The notes below the pieces were generated by a model. The model searched no databases. It was not told the origin of the DNA and saw only the letters and a program-made list of their open reading frames with translations. A stretch of DNA of 14,463 nucleotides from CAKTOF01 sp964544345 (lineage in GTDB: Bacteria; Bacillota; Clostridia; Oscillospirales; Oscillospiraceae). The stretch spans positions 1 through 14,463 of the forward strand of contig CAZJBT010000048.1 of assembly GCA_964544345.1 (NCBI GenBank). The letters run 5' to 3'. Positions within the stretch are counted from its first letter, which is position 1. Each line of letters starts with the position of its first letter. Position numbers and translations under genes: made by a program. Below, piece by piece: positions 1-6,618 of this stretch.

Positions 1-205
1 TCAGCCGACAGTTGATAAGTGATTTAGTTCCTTATCACTGTTAAGCCAACGGTTCAAGGCTTTTTTACTTTCACGCATCCATGCAGTCAATGCCAACACA
101 AAGGGCAAAGAGCCGTGTCCTGTTGGACACGGCTCTTTGCTTTTTAGAGGACAACATGGGAATTGGAAGGATACCAACTATTTGGGCGGGTCAAGCTTAT
201 ATGGA
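1..205. other. Left intergenic region, no gene seen
   Basis: No convincing gene lies in this stretch. It holds the strong hairpin at 105-145 (listed separately). It also has a 7-bp inverted repeat, TGATAAG at 13-19 and CTTATCA at 31-37 with an 11-nt spacer, and a weak hairpin AAGCC (43-47)/GGCTT (58-62) running into six T residues (61-66). Stop codons occur in all three plus frames within the first 44 bases, so the end of a plus-strand gene entering from the left cannot be assigned. Confidence 0.6.
105..145 (+). terminator. Rho-independent terminator, plus strand
   Basis: A perfect 16-bp stem (105-120 paired with 125-140) has a 4-nt loop TGTT and is followed directly by five T residues at 141-145. 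On the minus strand the hairpin is followed by CCTTTG, a poor U-tract. It therefore best serves a plus-strand transcript coming from outside the left edge, although it could also slow minus-strand transcription leaving SBP1, whose stop codon lies 60 bp away. Confidence 0.85.
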
Positions 206-1828
206 TCAGTTGAAGACTGCAAACTTTGCAAGCGGCTCGTCGGCGCACGGCATCACAAAGCTGGCCAGCTTATCGGTGTTGTAAACGGTCATATTCGCAC
301 GGGTGCAGACCGGAAGAATGCGGTACTGGCCGACGGCCCATTCCTGCATCTCCTCAAAGCCCTCTGCGCGGAGCGCCGAATCGGTGTTATAGTGCGCCTT
401 GTCGAACGCAGCGACCCAGACCGGATCCGTCATACCGGCCGGCGGCAGCGTGGAGGTCGGGCTTAGGGTCTCAAGAAGCAGCGCGGCCTCGTCGATGTAC
501 GCACCGCCCTCGGCCTGCTTGCAGATGAAATCGGACTCCATGGCCTGGAACATCGGGATGGCGGTCGAGCTGTCATAGGACTCGACCGTGATCTCAATGC
601 CGCCGGCGCTCAGGGACGCCTGAAGCGCCTCAGCGAGAACCTGCATATCCTGTGTGACAATAAGCTTCAGCGAAATGCCGTCAGGATAGCCGGCCTCGGC
701 AAGGAGAGCCTTGGCGCCTTCCGGATCATAGCTGACCATTTTGTCAGCCTGCGAGACATAATAGGTCAGAGTATCCGGCAGCAGAGAATCGGCCGGGAGA
801 TACAGGTCGCCGTACATGGCAATGGAGATGCTCTCACGGTCAACTGACATCCAGAATGCCTTACGGACATTGATGTCATCAAAAACAGCAGTCTCTTCCG
901 GCAGGCAGATCAAAAGGTTGTCATTGATCGAATTGACATAGTAGCCGCAGAAGTCCGGACAATCGCCGGCGAGGACGCGCGTCGCGTCAGCGGTTCCGAT
1001 CGCGTTGGCAGCATCAAGCGTGCCGGTTTCAAAATCGATGTACATGGTGGCAGTCTCGGAGTAGTATTTATAGGTGACTTCCGTGCACTCCGGCAGTTCG
1101 CCCCAATAATCCTCGGCATCCTTGCGGGCATAGGTGACATGAGAGCCATCGACGTTCTCCACGCAGTAGTACGGAGAGGTGCCGTTCGGGCTGGACATCC
1201 ATTTGTCGGAATCGGCCGGGTTGGAGCCATAGGACATATCCTCCTCGCAGAGAATATACCACGCTCCCATAAAGGTGACGGCAGGCCCATACGGCTGGTT
1301 GAACGCGAAGTTGATGGTATAGTCATCAATGATTTCGGTCTTGTCCCAGTCGTAGGCGACAAAGTAGCCGGACTGATGGCTCTGCGCCCAGTAATCTCTG
1401 TACGAGGTCAGGACGTCGTTTGCCGTCATGTGCTGACCGTCGGTGAAGTAGACATCATCGCGCAGCTTGACCTGCAGGGTCAGCTCGTCGAGGTACTCCC
1501 ACTCGGTGGCAAGCGCCGGAACCAGCTCACCGGTAGCGCTCTGCGCGAGCAGCCGCTCATAAATGGTGAGCATCTGATAGCGTCGGGTTCCCTTGGCCGT
1601 CGGGTCATGGGTCATCGGCGAAGTGGTGACGCCGATCGCAAGGGTGTAGTCTTTCTCGATTTCAGGAGCAGGATCTTCGCCGCCCGAAGCTCCTCCGCCA
1701 GCGGGGGAACCAGTGTCGACAGAGCCTTGTTCTTCCGTCTCGATGTCGCTATTTGCACAGGCCGCAAGCACAGAAAAGGCCAGTACCAATACGAGCATCA
1801 ATGCCAACAATTTACTTGTCTTTTTCAT
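206..1828 (-). CDS. Family-5 solute-binding lipoprotein (SBP1), ABC-transporter type
   Basis: This is an extracytoplasmic substrate-binding lipoprotein of the SBP_bac_5 (DppA/OppA-like) family, 540 aa, which is normal length. It has a KK n-region, a hydrophobic h-region (about residues 7-20) and a lipobox LAAC with lipid-anchored C24, followed by a flexible Gly/Ser/Glu-rich linker (25-59). Family hallmarks are KLRDDVYFTDG near 121-131, NGTSPYY near 215-221, VRKAFWMSVDR near 321-331 and YDPEGAKALLAEAGYPDG at 367-384. The start is fixed by GGAGGGAGAAACAA just before ATG. It is the last gene of the reductase-MATE-SBP1 run, 75 bp after the MATE stop with no terminator between. No permease or ATPase genes lie nearby, so it must borrow a transporter or act as a sensor. 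It is a clear paralogue of SBP2 (6619-8259). Members of this family bind peptides, nickel, opines and other small molecules, so the ligand is unknown. Confidence 0.93.
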   Translation of the reverse strand: MKKTSKLLALMLVLVLAFSVLAACANSDIETEEQGSVDTGSPAGGGASGGEDPAPEIEKDYTLAIGVTTSPMTHDPTAKGTRRYQMLTIYERLLAQSATGELVPALATEWEYLDELTLQVKLRDDVYFTDGQHMTANDVLTSYRDYWAQSHQSGYFVAYDWDKTEIIDDYTINFAFNQPYGPAVTFMGAWYILCEEDMSYGSNPADSDKWMSSPNGTSPYYCVENVDGSHVTYARKDAEDYWGELPECTEVTYKYYSETATMYIDFETGTLDAANAIGTADATRVLAGDCPDFCGYYVNSINDNLLICLPEETAVFDDINVRKAFWMSVDRESISIAMYGDLYLPADSLLPDTLTYYVSQADKMVSYDPEGAKALLAEAGYPDGISLKLIVTQDMQVLAEALQASLSAGGIEITVESYDSSTAIPMFQAMESDFICKQAEGGAYIDEAALLLETLSPTSTLPPAGMTDPVWVAAFDKAHYNTDSALRAEGFEEMQEWAVGQYRILPVCTRANMTVYNTDKLASFVMPCADEPLAKFAVFN

Positions 1829-1903
1829 TTGTTTCTCCCTCCAAAATATATTGCTTACAGATCACTCTGTTGAAGCCTTTGACAGAAGCGAATAAACAGG
1901 CTG

Positions 1904-3271
1904 CTACGCGTGGCCTTGTACACGGACGGCGTTATTGACCCACTTGCCCTTGAACAGGCGAAATGAGCACCAAATACTTTTAATGATCCAGTCAACAAAC
2001 AAGCTGATATACACGATATACGGCGGCATTTTCAGCACAATGCCTGTGAGGTATCCGAGCGGGACAGAGACGCACCAAAGCAGCAGGATATCGGTGATCA
2101 TCAAAAAGCGCGTATCGCCCGCGCCGCGGAGGACGCCCTTGGTCAGAACGCCCTGCGTCGGCCCGAACAAAACGATCACGCAGATGCCATAGCACATCTG
2201 CCGCGCGACCTCCGCGGTTTCATTCGTCAAGTTGCAGAAAGAGAGGAACGGCGAGCTGATCACAAAGAAGACGACGGCAACCAGCACGCCGACACAGGCA
2301 GAGAGCGCGAGGAATGTGACGCCGTTGTGGTAAGCCTTCTCCTTGTCGCCCTCCCCGAGCGTATTGCCGGTGAGCACGCTCGCAGAGTTGGAAAGCCCTG
2401 TCGTCAAAACTGTAAACATGCGGGTCATCTGGGAGAGAACAGCGTACGCTGCAACAAAATTTGCGCTGATATGACCCATGACGACCGAGACCATGTTGTT
2501 GCCGAGTCCGAGCAGCGTATCGGAAACCAAGACTGGGACGCAGTAGCGCACATAGTCGTGGACGTATCCTTTGCAGGAGCAGAAAAGGTCTCGGATCCGG
2601 TATCCGACGCGCTTATCCAACAGCAGGAAGTACCCGGCGATGATGCCGCACTCCACGATCCGGGCGATCAGCGTGCCGAGCGCCGCTCCCCTGACCTCCA
2701 GGGCGGGCGCGCCGAGGTGGCCGAAAATAAACACCCAGTTGCAGAAGATGTTCACGAAAAACGCGATGATCGAGGTGATGAGCGGCAGCTTTACCTGCCG
2801 GACAGAGCGCAGCACGGCTGTGAGCGTCTGAGACAAGCCGTCGAGCAAGAACGCAAAGGCGCAGATTTTTAAATAGAGAACGCCTTCTTCGATGATCGCC
2901 TCATCAGGCGTGTAGATCCGCATGATCGTGCGCGGCGCCGCGAGCGTCACAGTGGTAAAGACCAGGGCAAACACAATACAGATGCGGATCATCAGCGTCG
3001 CGACCTTCTTGATGCCGGCGGTGTCCCCGCTTCCCCAAAATCTCGCGGTCAGCACAGACGCGCCAAAGCCCAGTCCCATGCACATGAGTTGGAAGATGTG
3101 GATAAACTGGTTCGCCAGCGACGCGCCGGACAGCGGCGCCTCGCCGCAGTTGGTCAGCATCAGGGTGTCCATCATATTGACGCCCGTTGTGATCAGGCTC
3201 TGCAGTACAATAGGAAGCGCAATCACAAACACAGTCTTATAAAAGCTCTTGTCTCGTACGAAAATTTTCAA
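1904..3271 (-). CDS. MATE-family efflux transporter
   Basis: This is a cation-coupled export protein of the MATE family in the cytoplasmic membrane, about 455 aa and probably 12 helices. The N-terminal helix carries the family pattern ALPIVLQSL...MMDTLML followed by SGASLANQF, and the pattern recurs in the second half (VPVLVSDTLLGLGNNMVSVV). I chose the TTG at 3271 as start because AAGGAGGGG sits 6-7 nt upstream and the protein then begins MKIFVRDKSFYKTVF, as MATE proteins usually do. An in-frame ATG at 3319 overlaps the reductase stop codon (TGATG) but has no Shine-Dalgarno sequence and would add 16 polar residues; translational coupling from it is possible. The gene lies 47 bp after the reductase and 75 bp before SBP1 on the same strand. 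The context suggests export of a substrate or product of the reductase. MATE substrates cannot be predicted from sequence. Confidence 0.92.
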   Translation of the reverse strand: MKIFVRDKSFYKTVFVIALPIVLQSLITTGVNMMDTLMLTNCGEAPLSGASLANQFIHIFQLMCMGLGFGASVLTARFWGSGDTAGIKKVATLMIRICIVFALVFTTVTLAAPRTIMRIYTPDEAIIEEGVLYLKICAFAFLLDGLSQTLTAVLRSVRQVKLPLITSIIAFFVNIFCNWVFIFGHLGAPALEVRGAALGTLIARIVECGIIAGYFLLLDKRVGYRIRDLFCSCKGYVHDYVRYCVPVLVSDTLLGLGNNMVSVVMGHISANFVAAYAVLSQMTRMFTVLTTGLSNSASVLTGNTLGEGDKEKAYHNGVTFLALSACVGVLVAVVFFVISSPFLSFCNLTNETAEVARQMCYGICVIVLFGPTQGVLTKGVLRGAGDTRFLMITDILLLWCVSVPLGYLTGIVLKMPPYIVYISLFVDWIIKSIWCSFRLFKGKWVNNAVRVQGHA

Positions 3272-3318
3272 GGTCGTTCCCCTCCTTGTCCCGCTAAAAC
3301 CATCTCTCTGTTCTCTCA

Positions 3319-5328
3319 TCAGATCTGGTGCGCGGCGGCGTAGGCGGAACGGTTGCAGCGCTGAATATTGCCGACCTCATAGCAGTCGCCGATCATGATG
3401 ACGCGCTCCGCGGCGCCATAGAACGCCATAGCCTCGTCCTGCAATGCGCGCATACCGCCAAGCGCCACGACGGTATCGCACTCGATGATGTGTTCAGCGC
3501 CATCCTGATCGACATACCTGACCCAGCCGTCGCCGACCTCCGTCGCAGCAGCGCGCTTGATCGCATGAAACTTCTCAAGCTTGGTATGATAGTTCGTGAA
3601 GTCCTGGCGGTAGTGGATCGGCGTGGTGTCAGGCGCAAGCACCGCCGAGCGGGTCAGAACAGTCGCATCTATGCCTTCCTCAGCCAGATACATCGCGGTC
3701 TCGCAGCCGGACTCGGATCCGCCGATCACGACGACCTTCTGTCCAAGCTGGTCTGCCCTGCCCCAGACGGCGAAATGGCTGATGGCCTTTTCGACCCCCT
3801 TGACCGGCGGCTTTTTCGGTATCGCGCCAATGGCGATGAGCGCGGCGTCATAGCCGACCGGCTTGAGCATCTCCGGCGTCGCCTTGGTATTGAGGACAAC
3901 CTTGACGCCCTTCTTACTCAGTTGCGCGACGAGCCACAGACGGTAGCGGCGGAGCGGCCACTTGAATTTGAAGTAATCCGCGTGCTTGAGCTGGCCGCCG
4001 AGGTAGTCGGTCTTTTCATAGAGGGTGACGTCATGGCCGCGCTCGGCACAGTACAGCGCAGCGCGCATCCCCGCAGGGCCGCCGCCGATAACAGCAACCT
4101 TCTTCGGCGCGCCGGCCGGCTCGGTCAGGAAATCAAGTTTGTGCGCAATGCCCATCTCCGGATTGACCGTACAGAAGCTCAGCCAGGTATCAGTGATGCT
4201 CGGGACATGGCACTTATTGCAGCGCACGCAAGGCGTGACATCCTCGCCGCGACCCTCGAGCGCCTTCTTGTAGTAGTCAAAATCGCAGATGAACGCGCGC
4301 GCAGCGCCCATAAAGTCAGCCTTGCCGTTGGCAATCATTTCTTCTGCGTCATCAAGCATCTGGAAGCCGCCGATCGGGTTGCAGAGGATCGTTGTGCCGG
4401 ACTTCTTGAGCGCCTCGGAGTAGTGCAGCGTCAGATAATCGTGCTCGGTGGAATTGTAGCCGACGGGGTGAGAGTTGTTCGCGGAGCCGTCGCGGATCTG
4501 GAAGACGTCGACGTAGCCCTCGAGCTGTTTGGCGATGATGCACATATCCTCGATGGTATTGCCGCCGATCTCAGCGCCCGAGATCTGCATCTCGATCGGA
4601 AAATCCTTACCGCACAGCTCGCGGATGCGCTTGCACAGCTCGATCGCGAAGCGGCTGCGCTTCTCCGGAGAGCCGCCGTATTCGTCCGTACGGGTGTTGC
4701 CGATCGGTGAGATAAAGCGGGCAAACAGATTCTGGTTATAGGCAAAGTGAAGCGTGCACAGGTCAAAGCCCATGGTCTTGTAGAACAGGATCTTCTGTGC
4801 CTCCTGCTCGATGAGACCGCGGATCATCTCGTGGGTCATTTCCTTGACCTCGCCGTTGACCGCGCCTCTGATGTGCAGCTCCGTGATGTCCTCCGGCCTG
4901 TCGTTGATGACACCCAGGCTGGCATCAGAGGGCGGGGCCGGCAGTTTGTAGTTGCTCACGTCATAGCCCGCGATATAGCGGGTCGGCATAATGGCGATGG
5001 AGATGCGGGAATTATAATAATGCACCTGATCCGTCATCTGGCAGAGGTAATTTTGCAGCGACGGGTCGTTGATATCGTACATCGGGAAGTGCTTGCCATC
5101 CACGTTGAAGGACTCTGTGCGCTGACCTTCCCAAGTCCAGTCGGCAAAGGTGACGACAGCGGCGCCGTTCTTTGCCATACGCACCATATGGTCGATCACT
5201 TGCTCGCTCGGCCAAGATTCCGGCCCCTGCAAATAGTGCGGCAGCGCATTGCCAGACCACAGGCGGTTTTTCAGAACCATGCCGCGAATCTTGATCGGGC
5301 TTAGAAGATGGGAATAGCGACTACTCAT
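3319..5328 (-). CDS. Old-yellow-enzyme family NAD(P)H:flavin reductase, FMN/4Fe-4S/FAD (2,4-dienoyl-CoA reductase-like)
   Basis: This 669-aa cytoplasmic reductase has the three-domain layout of 2,4-dienoyl-CoA reductase, BaiCD/BaiH and trimethylamine dehydrogenase. Residues 1-350 are an FMN TIM barrel (SPIKIRG...KNRL near 10-23; RFISPIGNTRTDEYGGS near 204-220). The Fe-S cysteines are C367, C370, C373 and C386. An FAD/NAD(P)H region follows, with GGGPAG at 415-420 and a second nucleotide motif, VVVIGGSESG, at 532-541. By family it would move electrons from NAD(P)H through FAD and Fe-S to FMN and reduce an activated C=C bond. The barrel motif is HFAYN (194-198) rather than the common HxAHGYL, so the substrate may differ from dienoyl-CoA. 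The start ATG at 5328 has AAAGGA about 12 nt upstream; in-frame TTG codons at 5334 and 5337 sit closer to it, and the ATG at 5370 lies at the predicted transcript start, so it is unlikely. First gene of the operon, divergent from LysR1. Confidence 0.93.
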   Translation of the reverse strand: MSSRYSHLLSPIKIRGMVLKNRLWSGNALPHYLQGPESWPSEQVIDHMVRMAKNGAAVVTFADWTWEGQRTESFNVDGKHFPMYDINDPSLQNYLCQMTDQVHYYNSRISIAIMPTRYIAGYDVSNYKLPAPPSDASLGVINDRPEDITELHIRGAVNGEVKEMTHEMIRGLIEQEAQKILFYKTMGFDLCTLHFAYNQNLFARFISPIGNTRTDEYGGSPEKRSRFAIELCKRIRELCGKDFPIEMQISGAEIGGNTIEDMCIIAKQLEGYVDVFQIRDGSANNSHPVGYNSTEHDYLTLHYSEALKKSGTTILCNPIGGFQMLDDAEEMIANGKADFMGAARAFICDFDYYKKALEGRGEDVTPCVRCNKCHVPSITDTWLSFCTVNPEMGIAHKLDFLTEPAGAPKKVAVIGGGPAGMRAALYCAERGHDVTLYEKTDYLGGQLKHADYFKFKWPLRRYRLWLVAQLSKKGVKVVLNTKATPEMLKPVGYDAALIAIGAIPKKPPVKGVEKAISHFAVWGRADQLGQKVVVIGGSESGCETAMYLAEEGIDATVLTRSAVLAPDTTPIHYRQDFTNYHTKLEKFHAIKRAAATEVGDGWVRYVDQDGAEHIIECDTVVALGGMRALQDEAMAFYGAAERVIMIGDCYEVGNIQRCNRSAYAAAHQI

Positions 5329-5383
5329 ATTCAACAAGCATCCTTTCTGTCTGCAAATCTTCCGTAGCATACGAACTAATTAA

Positions 5384-5412
5384 ATTATAAATGTCTGCAG
5401 GGTTTGGTTCAA
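5384..5412 (-). promoter_or_regulatory. Sigma-A promoter of the reductase-MATE-SBP1 operon
   Basis: On the minus strand, the -35 box TTGAAC (5412-5407) is separated by exactly 17 bp from a perfect -10 box TATAAT (5389-5384). Transcription would begin near 5377 and give a leader of about 50 nt before the ATG at 5328. The operator half-sites begin 8 bp upstream of this -35 box, a position suited to activation by the divergent LysR1. Confidence 0.8.
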
Positions 5413-5420
5413 TTTCAATT

Positions 5421-5453
5421 TTGGAATAAAAATATTCCAATTCCGTATTCCAA
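5421..5453. promoter_or_regulatory. Probable LysR1 operator: palindrome plus extra half-site
   Basis: TTGGAATA (5421-5428), a 4-nt spacer, then TATTCCAA (5433-5440) form a perfect 8-bp-arm palindrome. A second copy of TATTCCAA follows at 5446-5453, starting 13 bp after the first. The array lies between the -35 boxes of the two divergent promoters (5407-5412 and 5462-5467). LysR regulators commonly bind an interrupted palindrome plus adjacent subsites between divergent genes, so this is the likely LysR1 binding region. Sequence and position are seen directly; binding is inferred. Confidence 0.7.
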
Positions 5454-5461
5454 GCCCGCCG

Positions 5462-5490
5462 TTGACTTCGTTTCTGGATTCTGTCATAAT
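5462..5490 (+). promoter_or_regulatory. Sigma-A promoter of the LysR1 gene
   Basis: The -35 box TTGACT (5462-5467), a 17-bp spacer and the -10 box CATAAT (5485-5490) lie on the plus strand, about 34 bp ahead of the LysR1 ATG. The operator array ends 8 bp upstream of the -35 box, which would allow autoregulation from the same sites that control the divergent operon. Confidence 0.75.
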
Positions 5491-5523
5491 CAAATCATCA
5501 GGAACGATCCGGAGGAAACTGCC

Positions 5524-6432
5524 ATGACAACGACACAGATGCAGTACTTTCTGGAGCTGGCAGCACTGAAGAAATATACAGTTGCCGCCGACCGGCTCTA
5601 TACCACACAGCCGACGCTGAGCCGTCAGATCAAAAGCATGGAGGATGAGCTGGGCTTCAAGCTGTTTACGCACACGGGTCACACCATTTCTCTGACCGCT
5701 GCGGGGCAGGCGTTTTACGAGGGTCTCAAACAGATCTACGACAGCTACAAGGAATTGTGTCAGCGCGCCGTATCGATCGACAAGGGACTCATCGGAGAGC
5801 TGCGCATTGCGATCTTGAGCGATCAGCTCTTTGACGCGCCGCTGAAGAAGGCGATCCGGATCTTCTGCGAGCGGTACCCAGAGGTTCAGATCCGCTACGA
5901 ACGATTGGACTTCCAGCAGCTCCGCGCCGCACTTTTGGCTGGAACCTGCGACATTGGCGTCACGCTGCTGCGCGGCGGAAACACCGATGACCGGATCCGG
6001 TTTTTCCACCAGACGTCGGAGCCGATTTGTATTACGCTGCTGAGAGAGCAGTTCGACGAGATGCCGGAGTCGTTTACCGTTGATGACGTCGCCAGTCTCT
6101 CCGGTTCGCTGACAGGCCCGCATCTGAAGCGCCAGGCTCTTGAGCAAGACGCCGGGAGCCATGACAACGGAGCGGTCGCAGAAGTCTCGCACAGCGGCAA
6201 TTCCCGCCGGCTCGACGAGATAAATACGTTCGCAGACTATATCACCACGGGGCTCGGCTATGCAATGGTCAACCAGCACAACACCGTTGCGCTCGATCCG
6301 GCGATCTCCCTAGTGCCAGTTTTGGACGCGGAGCCGGTTCAGCGTGCATGCTGTTGGTGCAGCCTGTACCCGAAGCCGATCGTGGACAATTTCGTGCGCA
6401 TCTGCGAGGAAATCGACGCAGAGGCTGAATAA
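5524..6432 (+). CDS. LysR-family transcriptional regulator (LysR1)
   Basis: This 303-aa DNA-binding regulator has an N-terminal winged helix-turn-helix at about residues 3-62 (helix-turn-helix around YTVAADRLYTTQPTLSRQIK, then LGFKLFTH, then LTAAG). A linker helix and a C-terminal periplasmic-binding-like effector domain follow (about 90-295, with IGELRIAIL near its start and ITTGLGYAMVN near 240). The start ATG has GGAGGAAACTGCC directly upstream; longer in-frame reading would run through the operator and promoter. The gene is divergent from the reductase operon, the classic arrangement for a LysR activator of a catabolic or transport operon. The effector is probably a substrate or intermediate of that operon. 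The middle of the effector domain (about 195-235) is weakly conserved, but I found no better reading in other frames, so no frameshift is called. Confidence 0.93.
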   Translation: MTTTQMQYFLELAALKKYTVAADRLYTTQPTLSRQIKSMEDELGFKLFTHTGHTISLTAAGQAFYEGLKQIYDSYKELCQRAVSIDKGLIGELRIAILSDQLFDAPLKKAIRIFCERYPEVQIRYERLDFQQLRAALLAGTCDIGVTLLRGGNTDDRIRFFHQTSEPICITLLREQFDEMPESFTVDDVASLSGSLTGPHLKRQALEQDAGSHDNGAVAEVSHSGNSRRLDEINTFADYITTGLGYAMVNQHNTVALDPAISLVPVLDAEPVQRACCWCSLYPKPIVDNFVRICEEIDAEAE

Positions 6433-6459
6433 GGCAGCAGCTTTCCATGGCTGCCGTGC

Positions 6460-6505
6460 AAAAAGCGCCCCAAAGGTCAGAATGAGATCTAACCTTTGGG
6501 GCGCT
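6460..6505 (-). terminator. Terminator of the amidohydrolase-SBP2 operon, possibly bidirectional
   Basis: A perfect 14-bp inverted repeat (6464-6477 with 6492-6505; arm AGCGCCCCAAAGGT) has a 14-nt loop. On the minus strand it ends in TTTTT (6464-6460), a proper U-tract for transcripts coming from SBP2. On the plus strand it lies 32 bp after the LysR1 stop and is followed only by GTGCTTT, so it may also end LysR1 mRNA less efficiently. The two convergent genes appear to share it. Confidence 0.82.
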
Positions 6506-6618
6506 GTGCTTTCGGTCTGGCATCCGGCGGCCTGGCCGCGCCGGAGATTCCGCTCATCCCGGAACGCTCAGATCAAAAATACTCCTTGCGCTTTTTGCAG
6601 AACTGCTTCTGCGCTCGA

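Noticed and set aside
1828..1904. Separate promoter or terminator between MATE and SBP1
   Set aside because: Only a weak AGCCT/AGGCT pairing with a long loop is present, with no T-run and no convincing -35/-10 pair; co-transcription is simpler.
3328..4710. 460-aa plus-strand open frame opposite the reductase
   Set aside because: It is an antisense shadow of the reductase coding region, with no motifs, and the reductase reading is unambiguous.
6118..6230. Possible frameshift in the LysR1 effector domain
   Set aside because: The sequence is poorly conserved there, but the other two frames have stops or no better similarity, and the frame continues into a normal LysR C-terminal pattern.
5380..6279. 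Long 299-aa minus-strand open frame opposite LysR1
   Set aside because: It mirrors the LysR1 coding sequence, has no family motifs or ribosome binding site, and would cover the divergent promoters and operator.
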